Source: Roseateles sp. YR242 (lineage in GTDB: Bacteria > Pseudomonadota > Gammaproteobacteria > Burkholderiales > Burkholderiaceae_C). Taken from it: 64,000 nt of DNA. The translations under genes were made by a program, and so were the position numbers. Location of the stretch: positions 248,001 to 312,000 of the forward strand of contig NZ_FOAV01000005.1 in the NCBI RefSeq assembly GCF_900109745.1, written 5' to 3'. The notes under the pieces were generated by a model that made no database searches, was not told where the DNA came from, and saw nothing but the letters and a program-made list of their open reading frames with translations. Every line of letters starts with the position of its first letter. Position 1 is the stretch's first letter. Below are positions 8,550 to 17,839 of the stretch, piece after piece.

Positions 8550-10010
8550 TCAGCGGACCTGGGACAGCACGAAGTGGGTCAGCAAACCAACCGGACGGCC
8601 GGTGCCGCCCTTGGCGCCGCCGCCCTTCCAGGCCGTACCGGCGATGTCCAGGTGACCCCAGCGGTACTTCGAAGCAAAACGCTGCAGGAACTTGGCCGCC
8701 GTGATGGAGCCACCTTCGCGGCCCGCCACGTTGGCCACGTCGGCGAAGTTGGACTTCAGGCCTTCGGCGTAGTCGTCGTCCAGCGGCAGGCGCCAGCACG
8801 GGTCCAGCGCCGCTTCACCGGCCGCGCTCAGCGAGGCCGCCAGTTCGTCGTCGCTCGCGTACATGCCGCTGCGCACACCGCCCAGGGCGATCACGCAGGC
8901 GCCGGTCAGCGTGGCCACGTCCACCACCACGGCCGGCTTGAAACGCTCGGCATAGGTCAGGGCGTCACACAGGATCAGGCGGCCTTCGGCATCCGTGTTC
9001 AGGATCTCGATGGTCTGGCCCGACATCGACGTCACCACGTCGCCCGGCTTCACCGCGTTGCCGCTGGGCATGTTCTCGCAAGCCGCCACGATCACCACCA
9101 GGTTGATCTTCGGCTTCAGCTCGGCCACCGCACGCAGTGCGCCCAGCACGCTGGCCGCGCCACCCATGTCGAACTTCATTTCGTCCATGCCGGCACCCGG
9201 CTTGATCGAAATGCCGCCCGAGTCAAAGGTGATGCCCTTGCCCACCAGCACCACCGGTGCCTGCGTCTTGGCCGCACCTTCGTACTTGGCCACGATGAAA
9301 CGCGGGGCCTCGATCGACCCCTTGGCCACCGACAGGAAGGAGCCCATGCCCAGCTTCTCGATGCCCTTCTGGTCCAGCACCTCGACCTTCAGCCCGTGGC
9401 TGCGGCCCAGGGCCTTGGCCTGTTCACCCAGATAGGTGGGCGTGGCCACGTTGGGCGGCAGATTGGCGCATTCACGGGCCAGGGCGATGCCGTTGGCCAC
9501 GGCCTGGCCACGGACCAGGCCAGCCTTGACGGCCTTGGCGTCGTCCTTGTTCACCAGCAGCGTGACCTTCTCCAGCTTCGGCGCGGCAGGCGCGCTCGGC
9601 TTGGTGGCACGGTAGATGTAGACCGCCTCGTGGGCAGCCAGAACCGCCTGTTCGATCAGCGATTCGGTCAGCGCGGCTTCAAAGCCTACAAAGGTGATCG
9701 CGGCATGCACGACACCACGGCCCTTGACCTGACCCAGCGCTGCCGCCACGGCGGCCCGGCTGGCCTTCAGCGTGGCACCGCTGGCCGCCACCACCAGGCG
9801 TGCGGCCTTCACACCGGCCGGACGCGTCAGCGTCACGACCTGACCCGCCTTGAGCTCGAAATCACCAAGTTTGATCGCATCCTTGATCAAGGCCGCAACG
9901 GTCTTGTCCAGGCCAGCAGGCAGTGTGTCGCCCGCAATCACGACCACCAGGGCGTCTGCTGTTTGCGACGCCAGCGCGTCCTGCGACGCGGACAGAGTGC
10001 GAAAGTCCAT
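8550..10010 (-). CDS. pepA: Leucyl aminopeptidase (M17), PepA
   Basis: 486-residue cytosolic M17 metallo-aminopeptidase that removes N-terminal residues from peptides and in enterobacteria also binds DNA in site-specific recombination and carAB control. The active-site sequence [17 protein letters not shown] and the family signature NTDAEGRL are both intact, with the two-metal ligands in D-S, D-M-G-G-A and E-G-R. The start MDFRTLSA (ATG 10008-10010) fits the family length; the open frame continues further upstream through the divergent lptF start and is not used. The gene is divergent from lptF with only 28 bp between start codons, so the two promoters must overlap the coding ends. Confidence 0.96.
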   Translation of the reverse strand: MDFRTLSASQDALASQTADALVVVIAGDTLPAGLDKTVAALIKDAIKLGDFELKAGQVVTLTRPAGVKAARLVVAASGATLKASRAAVAAALGQVKGRGVVHAAITFVGFEAALTESLIEQAVLAAHEAVYIYRATKPSAPAAPKLEKVTLLVNKDDAKAVKAGLVRGQAVANGIALARECANLPPNVATPTYLGEQAKALGRSHGLKVEVLDQKGIEKLGMGSFLSVAKGSIEAPRFIVAKYEGAAKTQAPVVLVGKGITFDSGGISIKPGAGMDEMKFDMGGAASVLGALRAVAELKPKINLVVIVAACENMPSGNAVKPGDVVTSMSGQTIEILNTDAEGRLILCDALTYAERFKPAVVVDVATLTGACVIALGGVRSGMYASDDELAASLSAAGEAALDPCWRLPLDDDYAEGLKSNFADVANVAGREGGSITAAKFLQRFASKYRWGHLDIAGTAWKGGGAKGGTGRPVGLLTHFVLSQVR

Positions 10011-10038
10011 AATACCGAGAAGTAGATAAAGTGCCCGG

Positions 10039-11250
10039 ATGTTATTCGATTCAACCGTACGCAAAGAAACCGCCCGTAGTTTCGGCCTCGCGTTCGTGGT
10101 CATCCTCACCATTGTGGTGACGATGCTGCTCGTGCGTTCGCTCGGCATGGCGGCCAAGGGGTCGGTCGCGCCGCAGCATGTGCTGCTGTCGCTCGGCTAC
10201 CTGACGCTCGCCCAGTTGCCCATCATGCTCAGCCTGTCGCTGTTCGTGGCGGTGGTGATGTCCCTGGGGCGGATGTACAAGGAGTCGGAGATGACCATCT
10301 GGTTCGCCAGTGGTCTGGGCCTGAGCCGCTTCGTCCGGCCGGTATTGGCCATGGCCTGGCCCGTCATGCTGGTGGTGGCGGTGCTGATGACCATCGTCTG
10401 GCCCTGGAGCAACAACAACAGCGCCCAGTTGCGGCAGCAGTTCGAGCAGCGCAGCGACCTGTCCCGGGTCGCGCCCGGCCAGTTCCAGACCTCCAACGAC
10501 GGGAGCCGGGTGTTCTTCATCGAACGCGACCCCACCAACGAGGCGGCCGCCCGCAACGTGTTCATCATGAGCGACACGAAGCGGCTGGAATCCGTCACCA
10601 CCTCTGCCGAGGGCGCGCTGGTCAACCAGGGCGACAAGCGCCTGCTGGTGTTGCAGCACGGCCAGCGCAACGACATCGACACGGCCAACGGCGACAAATC
10701 CGTCGCCCGCTTCGAACGCTATCTGGTGACGGTGGACGACGGCGTGATGCGGGCCGCCAGCACACCGCCACCCAAGACCCTGGCCACGCTGGAGTTGCTG
10801 CGCGTGCGCGGCAAGCTCAACGATGGTGAACTGGCCTACCGCTTCGGCATGATCCTGGGTTGCCTCAACCTCGTGCTGCTGGGCATTGGCATTTCCGCCA
10901 CCAACCCGCGCCGCGCCAGCAACTGGAATCTGCTGTTCGCCCTGCTGGCCTTCATCATCTATTTCAACCTGATCAACCTCACCCAGAGTTGGGTGGTGAA
11001 CGGCAAGTTCAAGCTGGGCTCCAGCCTGCTGGTGCTGCATGGCCTGGCCTTTGTGATCAACATCCTGCTGCTGGCCTGGCGGGACATGGGCAACCGGCTG
11101 GGCACGCCCTGGAAGCGCGTGCCCCCCTCGCCGCCCGCCCCACCGCCGCCCCCGCCCCCCGCGCCCGCACCGGCTCAGCCCCCTTCTGCGCCCGCACTGG
11201 GCACACCCCTGTCGATGCACAACACCACCACGCCCGGAGTCCCGGCATGA
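10039..11250 (+). CDS. lptF: LPS export ABC transporter permease LptF
   Basis: 403-residue inner-membrane half of the LptB2FG complex, which extracts lipopolysaccharide from the inner membrane and drives it to the LptA bridge. Three N-terminal membrane helices (about 13-35, 55-75, 100-122), a periplasmic beta-jellyroll region (about 125-265) and three C-terminal helices match the YjgP/YjgQ family. The C-terminus is extended by a proline/alanine-rich tail of about 45 residues. Its stop overlaps the lptG start by 4 bp (ATGA). Divergent from pepA, the same arrangement as in Escherichia coli. Confidence 0.95.
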   Translation: MLFDSTVRKETARSFGLAFVVILTIVVTMLLVRSLGMAAKGSVAPQHVLLSLGYLTLAQLPIMLSLSLFVAVVMSLGRMYKESEMTIWFASGLGLSRFVRPVLAMAWPVMLVVAVLMTIVWPWSNNNSAQLRQQFEQRSDLSRVAPGQFQTSNDGSRVFFIERDPTNEAAARNVFIMSDTKRLESVTTSAEGALVNQGDKRLLVLQHGQRNDIDTANGDKSVARFERYLVTVDDGVMRAASTPPPKTLATLELLRVRGKLNDGELAYRFGMILGCLNLVLLGIGISATNPRRASNWNLLFALLAFIIYFNLINLTQSWVVNGKFKLGSSLLVLHGLAFVINILLLAWRDMGNRLGTPWKRVPPSPPAPPPPPPPAPAPAQPPSAPALGTPLSMHNTTTPGVPA

Positions 11251-12410
11251 AGACCGTCCGTCGGCTGCTGTACAACGACATCCTGAGTTCCTTCGCGCTG
11301 GTGATGGCGGGCTTCCTGGCGCTGTTCTTCTTCGTGGACTTCATTGACGACCTGGACCGTTTCCAGCGCATGGGGCTGGGCATGGGCTGGGCGGTCTGGT
11401 CCTGCCTGCTGAAGGTGCCCGGGCGTTTTTATGAGCTGATGCCCATCGCGGTGCTGATCGGGACCATCTTCAGCCTGGCCCGGCTGGCACAGTCCAGCGA
11501 ATTCACCATCCTGCGCACCGGCGGCCTGAGCCCCGCCCGGGCGTTGGGGCTGCTCAGCGTGATTGCGCTGTTCTTCGCGCTGCTGGCCTTCGTGGTGGGG
11601 GATTACGTCACCCCCTGGGCCGACAAGCAGGCCCAACTGCTCAAGTCCAGCGGCAACGGCGGCGTGACCAACGCGGCCGGCGCCTGGATGAAGGACCGCG
11701 ACGGCGACTTCAGCTATGCCGTGCACGTCGGCCGCGCCCGGGCCAACGGGCTCATGGAAGACGTGCTGATCATGGAATTCGACGCGAAGGGCGCGATGGC
11801 CACGCGCGTCACGGCCAAACAGGGCACGGTGGACAGCAGCGGCCGCTGGCAGTTGCAGGACGTGAAACTGATGCAGTGGTCCCGTGCGCTGACGCCGCTG
11901 AACCGTGCGGCGGGCACGGTCACCGACCCCAAGGACCCCGATTCCCCGCAGGACAAGCTGGCCGAGAACCCCACCGTGCGGGAACTGCTCATGCCGCAAT
12001 ACAGCTGGCAGAGCCAGTTGCCGGCCGGCGTGGTGTCCGCCGCAGTGCAGCCCACCTGGAACATGTCCACGCTGGAGCTCTACCGCTACACCCGCCACCT
12101 GTCCTCGCAGGAACAGGCCTCGCAGCAGCCGGAGATCCAGTTCTGGCGCAAGGCCTTCTACCCGTTCGCCTGCATGGTGATGGTGGGCCTCGCCCTGCCC
12201 TTCGCCTACCTGCATTTCCGCTCCGGCGGCATCAGCGTGAAGGTGTTTGGCGGCATCATGCTGGGCATCAGCTTCGTGGTGCTGAACGCCATCACGGGCC
12301 ACGTGGGCCTGCTGCGGGACTGGACCCCCTGGCTGGTGGCTTCCGCACCCAGCCTGTTCTACCTTGGCATCTCCATGGCCGCGTTCTGGTGGCTGGTGCG
12401 TTACCGATGA
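11247..12410 (+). CDS. lptG: LPS export ABC transporter permease LptG
   Basis: 387-residue partner of LptF in the LPS exporter. It has the same six-helix plan: [16 protein letters not shown] opening, the FVDFIDDLD turn after helix 1, ARLAQSSEFTILRTGG coupling helix region, a long periplasmic jellyroll (about 125-275) and three C-terminal helices ending in WWLVRYR. The start ATG is set by the 4-bp overlap with lptF; the frame is open further upstream but only as shadow coding inside lptF. The stop in turn overlaps the cbiX-like start by 4 bp. Confidence 0.95.
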   Translation: MKTVRRLLYNDILSSFALVMAGFLALFFFVDFIDDLDRFQRMGLGMGWAVWSCLLKVPGRFYELMPIAVLIGTIFSLARLAQSSEFTILRTGGLSPARALGLLSVIALFFALLAFVVGDYVTPWADKQAQLLKSSGNGGVTNAAGAWMKDRDGDFSYAVHVGRARANGLMEDVLIMEFDAKGAMATRVTAKQGTVDSSGRWQLQDVKLMQWSRALTPLNRAAGTVTDPKDPDSPQDKLAENPTVRELLMPQYSWQSQLPAGVVSAAVQPTWNMSTLELYRYTRHLSSQEQASQQPEIQFWRKAFYPFACMVMVGLALPFAYLHFRSGGISVKVFGGIMLGISFVVLNAITGHVGLLRDWTPWLVASAPSLFYLGISMAAFWWLVRYR

Positions 12411-12913
12411 CAACAACCGGGAGCACCGCGATGCATGGCGACGGACTGCTGCTTTTCGCGCACGGGGCGCGTGACCCCGCCTGGGCCACCCCCTTCCAGG
12501 CCATCGCGGCCGACCTGCAGGCCCGGCAGCCCGACCTGCCGCTGGCCCTGGCCTACCTGGAATTGATGACACCGGACCTGGCCACGGCCGCTGGGGCGCT
12601 GGTGGCCCTGGGTTGCCGGCGCATCCAGATCGTGCCGATGTTCCTGGGCGCGAGCGGCCATGTGCGCAAGGATGTGCCACCCCTGGTGGAGGCGCTGCGC
12701 CGGGAGCATCCGGCCGTGCTGTTCATCGTGCATGACGCCATCGGCGAGCAGCCCTCCGTCATTCGCGCCATGGCCGCCGCGACGCTGGACCTGGTCTCGG
12801 CCACCGTGGAGCACCCGCGCCTCACGTCCGCCCTGGCCACTGCGCCGGTCAAGGCTGCGCCGGCCGGCACCTCCGCCAGCCCGCCCCCGCCCTCCTCCAA
12901 CACCCAGCCATGA
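12407..12913 (+). CDS. cbiX: Sirohydrochlorin chelatase-like protein CbiX
   Basis: 168-residue single-domain CbiX/SirB-type chelatase, which inserts cobalt, nickel or iron into sirohydrochlorin. The metal-binding histidines are present in LLLFAHGARDPAW (about residue 17) and FLGASGHVRKDVP (about 84), with the typical ALAYLELMTPD segment between them. The last 30 residues are a low-complexity Ala/Pro/Ser tail. The start ATG overlaps the lptG stop by 4 bp and the stop overlaps the next gene by 4 bp. A second possible start is the ATG at 12431. With a CysB-like regulator next, a role in sirohaem synthesis for sulfite reduction is plausible (inference). Confidence 0.88.
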   Translation: MTTTGSTAMHGDGLLLFAHGARDPAWATPFQAIAADLQARQPDLPLALAYLELMTPDLATAAGALVALGCRRIQIVPMFLGASGHVRKDVPPLVEALRREHPAVLFIVHDAIGEQPSVIRAMAAATLDLVSATVEHPRLTSALATAPVKAAPAGTSASPPPPSSNTQP

Positions 12914-13854
12914 ACCTGCATCAGTTCCGCTTCGTGCAAGAGGCCGCGCGCCGCAACCTCAACCTGACGGAAACCGCGAAGGCGCTCTACACCTCCCAGC
13001 CGGGTGTCTCCAAGGCCATCCTGGAGCTGGAGGAAGAACTGGGCGTGGACATCTTCTCCCGCCACGGCAAGCGCTTGCGCAGCATCACCGAGCCGGGCCA
13101 GCAGGTGCTGAAGTCCATCGAGATCATCATGCGCGAGGTGGGCAACCTCAAGCGCATCGGCGAGGAATACTCCAAGCAGGACGCCGGCACGCTCTCCATC
13201 GCCACCACCCACACGCAGGCGCGCTACGTGCTGCCGGGGCCGGTGACGCAACTGCGCAAGCAATTCCCGCAGGTCAACATCGGCCTGCACCAGGGCAGCC
13301 CCGACCAGGTGGCCCGCATGCTCATCGACGAGACCGCCGATGTCGGCCTGGCCACGGAGTCCCTCTCGCAGTTCGAGGAGCTGGTCACCCTGCCGGCCTA
13401 CGAATGGCAGCACATGCTGGTGATGCGCGCGGAACATCCGCTGGCCCAGGTGGAGCGGATCAACCTGGAGCAGATCGCCGCCGAGCCGCTGGTCTCCTAC
13501 CATCCCAGCTTCACCGGCCGTACCCGCATCGACCGCGCCTTTGCGCAGCGCCAGCTCACGCCCAACATCGTGCTGGAAGCAATCGACTCGGATGTGATCA
13601 AGACCTACGTGCGCCTGGGGCTGGGCATCGGCATCGTGGCCGAGATGGCGGTGCGGGAGGACCCGGTGGGCGGAGAACTCGTCTCCCGCCCCCTGGGCCA
13701 CCTGCTGGGCCAGAACATCGCCCGCATCGCCTTCAAGCGCGGTGCCTACCTGCGCAACTACGTCTACAGCTTCGCGGAACTGCTGTCCGACCGGCTCAAC
13801 CGCTCGTTGCTGCAGCGCGCCATGAGCGGCGACGCGACCGACTACGGACTTTGA
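12910..13854 (+). CDS. LysR-family transcriptional regulator, CysB/Cbl type
   Basis: 314 residues. The N-terminal winged helix-turn-helix reads MNLHQFRFVQEAARRNLNLT then ALYTSQPGVSKAILELEEEL, the form specific to CysB and Cbl. The effector domain (about 92-300) has the CysB-type residues TTHTQARYVLP, HQGSP, and GLGIGIVAEMA. CysB-type regulators activate sulfate, thiosulfate and sulfonate assimilation in response to O-acetylserine or adenosine phosphosulfate. Expression appears tied to lptF-lptG-cbiX by the ATGA overlap at 12910-12913. Which of CysB or Cbl it is cannot be decided here. Confidence 0.92.
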   Translation: MNLHQFRFVQEAARRNLNLTETAKALYTSQPGVSKAILELEEELGVDIFSRHGKRLRSITEPGQQVLKSIEIIMREVGNLKRIGEEYSKQDAGTLSIATTHTQARYVLPGPVTQLRKQFPQVNIGLHQGSPDQVARMLIDETADVGLATESLSQFEELVTLPAYEWQHMLVMRAEHPLAQVERINLEQIAAEPLVSYHPSFTGRTRIDRAFAQRQLTPNIVLEAIDSDVIKTYVRLGLGIGIVAEMAVREDPVGGELVSRPLGHLLGQNIARIAFKRGAYLRNYVYSFAELLSDRLNRSLLQRAMSGDATDYGL

Positions 13855-13878
13855 CGGAACTTCGAGGGAACGTTGACG

Positions 13879-15099
13879 ATGAGCACTTCACCCGCCACGC
13901 CTCAGGACCCCGTCCCGCATACCCCGGTGCCGCCCAGCCGGCTGCCGCAGCTGGGGACCACGGTGTTCAGCGTAATGTCCGCACTGGCGCAGCAGCATGG
14001 CGCCGTCAACCTGGGCCAGGGCTTCCCGGACTTTGAAGGCGACCCCGCCCTGCTGGATGCGGTGGACCACGCCATGCGCGGCGGCCACAACCAGTACCCA
14101 CCCATGCCCGGTGTGGCGGCGCTGCGCCAGGCCATCGCCGACAAGGTCAAAACGCTCTACGGCCACCGCTATGACGTGGACCGCGAGATCACCGTCACGG
14201 CCGGGGCCACGCAAGGCATCCTGACCGCCTTGCTGGCGGTGGTGCACCCCGGCGACGAAGTGGTGGTCCTGGAGCCCGCTTACGACAGCTACGGCCCCAA
14301 CATCACCCTGGCGGGCGGCACCATGGTGCCGGTGCCGCTGGACCCGCGCAGCTTCCGGCCCGACTTCGAGCAGATCCGCGCAGCGATCACGCCCCGCACG
14401 CGGGTGCTGATGATCAACACGCCGCACAACCCCAGCGGCAACGTCTGGACCGCCGACGAGATGCAGCAGCTGGCGCAGGTGCTGGACGGCACCGATGTGC
14501 TGCTGATCAGTGACGAGGTCTATGAGCACATGGTCTATGACGGCCAGCAGCACCAGAGCGTGGCTCGCTTCCCGGCGCTGGCCGCGCGCAGCTTTGTGGT
14601 GTCCAGTTTCGGCAAGACCTATCACGTGACCGGCTGGAAGGTGGGCTTTGTGGCCGCCCCGGCGCCGCTAATGGCCGAATTCCGCAAGGTGCACCAGTAC
14701 AACGTGTTTACCGTCAACTCGCCCATGCAGGTGGGGTTGGCGACGTACATGGCGAACCCGGCCCCCTACCTCGGCCTGAGCGACTTCTACCAGCGCAAGC
14801 GGGACCGCTTCCGCGACGGGCTGGCGGGTTTGCCCTTCCGGCTCCTGCCCTGCCCGGGCAGCTACTTCCAGTGCGTGGATTACAGCGGGCTGCCCGCCCC
14901 CCTGGCCGCGCTGGACGACATGGCCCTGTGCCAATGGCTGACCCGGGAAATCGGCGTTGCGGCCATCCCGATGTCGGCCTTCTACAGCACGCCGGACACC
15001 ACCGGTGAGCAGCCGCCCATCATCCGTTTCTGTTTCGCCAAGAAGGACGAGACGCTGGCACTGGCGCTGGAGCGGCTGCGCCGAATCCAGACGGCCTGA
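13879..15099 (+). CDS. Class I PLP-dependent aminotransferase, methionine aminotransferase-like
   Basis: About 406-residue fold-type I aminotransferase. Visible motifs are LGQGFPDFEGD near the N-terminus, NQYPPMPG, TVTAGATQGI, the NTPHNPSGNVW loop, DEVYEHMVYDG with the PLP-ring aspartate, and SSFGKTYHVTGWKVGF with the Schiff-base lysine. The pattern fits the YbdL/KAT (kynurenine-oxoglutarate or methionine transaminase) group. I chose the ATG at 13879 (GAGGGA nine bases upstream) over an in-frame TTG two codons earlier. It follows the CysB-like regulator by 24 bp, so methionine or sulfur amino acid turnover would fit, though this is inference. Confidence 0.9.
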   Translation: MSTSPATPQDPVPHTPVPPSRLPQLGTTVFSVMSALAQQHGAVNLGQGFPDFEGDPALLDAVDHAMRGGHNQYPPMPGVAALRQAIADKVKTLYGHRYDVDREITVTAGATQGILTALLAVVHPGDEVVVLEPAYDSYGPNITLAGGTMVPVPLDPRSFRPDFEQIRAAITPRTRVLMINTPHNPSGNVWTADEMQQLAQVLDGTDVLLISDEVYEHMVYDGQQHQSVARFPALAARSFVVSSFGKTYHVTGWKVGFVAAPAPLMAEFRKVHQYNVFTVNSPMQVGLATYMANPAPYLGLSDFYQRKRDRFRDGLAGLPFRLLPCPGSYFQCVDYSGLPAPLAALDDMALCQWLTREIGVAAIPMSAFYSTPDTTGEQPPIIRFCFAKKDETLALALERLRRIQTA

Positions 15100-15182
15100 A
15101 GAAGCAGACACGCTGAAGCGCCCATCGCCCCAGCGGCGGCGGCATTCGCGCCAGCAGTGGCATCAGCGCCCGAGGATCCTCT

Positions 15183-17444
15183 TTAATACGCCTTGGGCTT
15201 CTTCGGCGCGTCGTCCTCGTCGTCTGCCAGCGAGAGATCCAGGTCCAGCGACTGGCCCACACCGGGCCGCTGCTGTCGCACCGGCGCATCCGGCGCGGAC
15301 GGTGGGCTCTGCCACACCATGGTCGCCATCATGTCCGGTGGCGCGGTCGCGTCGAGCGGCAGGAAAACGTCGATGTCCTGGGCGCGCAGCTCATGCTCGG
15401 CACGGTCTCTCGCCACGGCATACAGCAACAGCAGGTCGCGGTATGCCGGCAGGCCGAGGTCGCCGCTGTACTCCTGGTGATGGGAGAACAGATCCTGCAA
15501 CATGCTCATGCTGCCGGACGGGTCCGCCCACGCGCCCTCCAGCCGTTGGACCAGCTCCGGGTGCGACTCCAGCCCCTCGCCCTCGTTCAGGTCGTCGCTC
15601 CAGGTCGGCGGCCGAGCGCGAAACTGCTGGCCAAAGCGCTGGGCCACACGTTCGAAGGACGTCTTGTCGCCTCGGCGCTGGTAGAGCTCCATCAGCTTGA
15701 GATAGGGCAACCCGCTGGCGGCGTCGCGTTCGCCCAGGCGGCTGGAGAGCAGCTCGATGGCGGCGTCGTCCTGGCCCAGCACCAGGAAGAAATCGACCTG
15801 CTGTTCCAGGTCGATCAATTCTTCGACCGTGACCGCGCCCAGGCCATTGAGCTCAGCCAGCAGCGGCGTGGGGCGGGTGTCTCCGGGCGGCTGCCGCCGC
15901 TCGAAGCTCATCGAATCCATGGCCTCCAGGCTCGCCAATGCATCCAGGGCGTCGTCCACGGCGGTGGTGGCGGAACGGCCGCTGCCGGCCGTGCTGCCCG
16001 TGCTGCCGCTACGGCCCACAGACGCCGTGAGTGCGGCAGGTTCGGTCTCGGGGCCGAGTTCGAGAGAAAGCGCTTCGGGTGTGGGTACCGATGGAGTGGC
16101 TGCGGAAACAGGTGATGCGGCACTCGCCGCGCCCCGGGGCGGCAACTGCATGGTCCGCTCGGGGTCCGTGATGCTCAAGGGCATCGGCATGGTGGTCGGG
16201 CCCTGGTTCGCTGTACTTCCCAGGTCTTGACGGTCCAGCGCCACCAGCGCCGCGGCTGCGGCACCCGGTGCGGTGTTGGTGTGCGCGACGCCCGAGGCGC
16301 CGGGGTGGCCAGACGGATAGGTCACCCGGGCCGTACCCATATCCTGGGCGGAACCGGTGTCGGCCTGGGGCTCGTCCCACCAGCTCTGTTCAGCATCCTT
16401 GCGCTGCGGCTTGCGGTTGCGCCACAGCAGCAGGCTGCTGGCAGCCAATGCCAGGCTCAGCAGCGTGAGGGCCAGCATCCAGGCCGGGTAACCGCCACCT
16501 TCCGCCCGTTGCTCACGGGCGGCCTTCAACTCCTGGCGCAGGGCTTCCAGCACGTCCTGCGTGCGGCGTTGCTCCGCCTGCAGGTCCGCCACGCGTTTTT
16601 CCATGACGGCCAATTGCGCACGGGCCGATTCCGCGGCACTGGCTGCGCTGGCGGCTTCTACGGCAGCCGCCAACTGGGTGGGGTTGGGCACCGCCAGCGC
16701 TTCGGCAGGCTCCATCGAGAGCCGTGCGCCCGATGAGGGCTGGGCGGTGCCGGGGGCCGCCACAGCGGATTCGGCGGTGCGGCGCGCGGCCGGCCGGCGA
16801 TTGCGGGGGGGCGCTTTGGTGGAGGCACCGGCGGCGCGGCTGGCGGCACCGGTGGCGCCACTGGCCGCCGCACCGGCCGCCGAAGCAGCATCCACCTCCG
16901 CCATCACGCCGCTGGCGCGCGGGGTGGAGGCATCCCGACGTGGCAGCGGCTTGGGCTCGGCGCCTGTGGCGACCTGGAAGACCGGGGTCAGTGGGGGGTC
17001 CGCCAGCGTGCCGGGATCCGCCGGGGGCTCGATGCTGTGGCCGGGCGGGTCGATGAAGGCGGTGTACTGGCGCGTGAACTTGGCCGCGCAGCCCAAAGTC
17101 AGGCTCACGGAGACCAGCGGCTCATCAATGGCCTGGCTGCTTCGAAGACGCACGCCGCGCAGTTGCTGCTGGCCGTCAGTTTCCAATTGCCAGCGCAATG
17201 AAGACGGCGTCAGCATCGAATCACCGGCTGAGACCTCGGCACGGATGCAATCGGTCGTGACCACGTCGCCTGGTGCCAGTTGCACCGGGAAGAACAGGTT
17301 CAAGGGCTGCCCAAGCGCCGAAGCGGTCTGGGGCCGGCCGACGCCGAGGCTCCATGCAGAGGTGGACATCATCGCCAAGCAAGCAAGCATGAGCAGGCTG
17401 GGCGCGGGGCTTGGGCCCCGCTGGCTGTGATGGTCTCTAGTCAT
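15183..17444 (-). CDS. fimV: FimV-family protein
   Basis: 753 residues. A signal sequence leads to the FimV N-terminal domain (LGVGRPQTASALGQPLNLFF; beta-rich, about 30-135), then a long Ala/Pro/Ser-rich stretch, a coiled coil (about 255-310, EKRVADLQAEQRR), one membrane helix (about 320-342, WMLALTLLSLALAASSLLLW) and a cytoplasmic part ending with a TPR-like helical domain (VDFFLVLGQDDAAIELLSSR). This is the peptidoglycan-binding to cytoplasmic adaptor layout of FimV, which supports type IV pilus assembly and twitching. No LysM domain is obvious. The gene is convergent with the aminotransferase and monocistronic. The tail is acidic then basic (DDEDDAPKKPKAY). Confidence 0.85.
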   Translation of the reverse strand: MTRDHHSQRGPSPAPSLLMLACLAMMSTSAWSLGVGRPQTASALGQPLNLFFPVQLAPGDVVTTDCIRAEVSAGDSMLTPSSLRWQLETDGQQQLRGVRLRSSQAIDEPLVSVSLTLGCAAKFTRQYTAFIDPPGHSIEPPADPGTLADPPLTPVFQVATGAEPKPLPRRDASTPRASGVMAEVDAASAAGAAASGATGAASRAAGASTKAPPRNRRPAARRTAESAVAAPGTAQPSSGARLSMEPAEALAVPNPTQLAAAVEAASAASAAESARAQLAVMEKRVADLQAEQRRTQDVLEALRQELKAAREQRAEGGGYPAWMLALTLLSLALAASSLLLWRNRKPQRKDAEQSWWDEPQADTGSAQDMGTARVTYPSGHPGASGVAHTNTAPGAAAAALVALDRQDLGSTANQGPTTMPMPLSITDPERTMQLPPRGAASAASPVSAATPSVPTPEALSLELGPETEPAALTASVGRSGSTGSTAGSGRSATTAVDDALDALASLEAMDSMSFERRQPPGDTRPTPLLAELNGLGAVTVEELIDLEQQVDFFLVLGQDDAAIELLSSRLGERDAASGLPYLKLMELYQRRGDKTSFERVAQRFGQQFRARPPTWSDDLNEGEGLESHPELVQRLEGAWADPSGSMSMLQDLFSHHQEYSGDLGLPAYRDLLLLYAVARDRAEHELRAQDIDVFLPLDATAPPDMMATMVWQSPPSAPDAPVRQQRPGVGQSLDLDLSLADDEDDAPKKPKAY

Positions 17445-17839
17445 CCCACTGTGATAAGGCTTGTTGGGTGCGTTTCACTCTAGCACGGCCTCTTACATGT
17501 GAGATCGGGATTCGCCTGCCACTCCCCCCGTCGGGGCCCACCTTACACCCTGGCGCCGGATGACACCAGCAAGCATTCCCACCTACGGAACCTCTGCATA
17601 ACTCCCGCGAGCCGAGGTGACCCTGATGGGGATGGGACGCAAGGCGCAAACCGCAGCCATAGCGGGCGCTATGGCGAGGATTTGCAACGCCGCGGACCGC
17701 CCGAAGCGGGGTCACATCGGCCGCGAGGAGTGATGCAGAGGTTCCCTAGGAAGCGACATAGGCGGTTCTCCGCACTCTACCGATAGGCCTCGGGCGTCAC
17801 GGCGGCTAACGTCTGCTTGGCAGAACTTCTTTCAGAGCG
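17445..17839. other. Intergenic region carrying a palindromic element
   Basis: 395 bp between divergent fimV and the effector-like gene. About 159 bp of it is the MITE-like element listed next; the rest holds both promoters. Nothing else recognisable is present. Confidence 0.6.
17587..17745. repeat. MITE-like palindromic element
   Basis: 159 bp bounded by imperfect inverted repeats of roughly 35-40 bp: the left arm begins GGAACCTCTGCATAACTCC and the reverse complement of the right end begins GGAACCTCTGCATCACTCC. The centre is itself a long palindrome, with AGCCATAGC and GCTATGGC arms inside AAACCGC/GGATTT. There is no transposase. Flanks show a short CTA on each side, possibly a target duplication. 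Shorter hairpins made of the same ends occur at 57953-58006 and 62371-62415, and half of one at 21567-21585. Confidence 0.72.
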
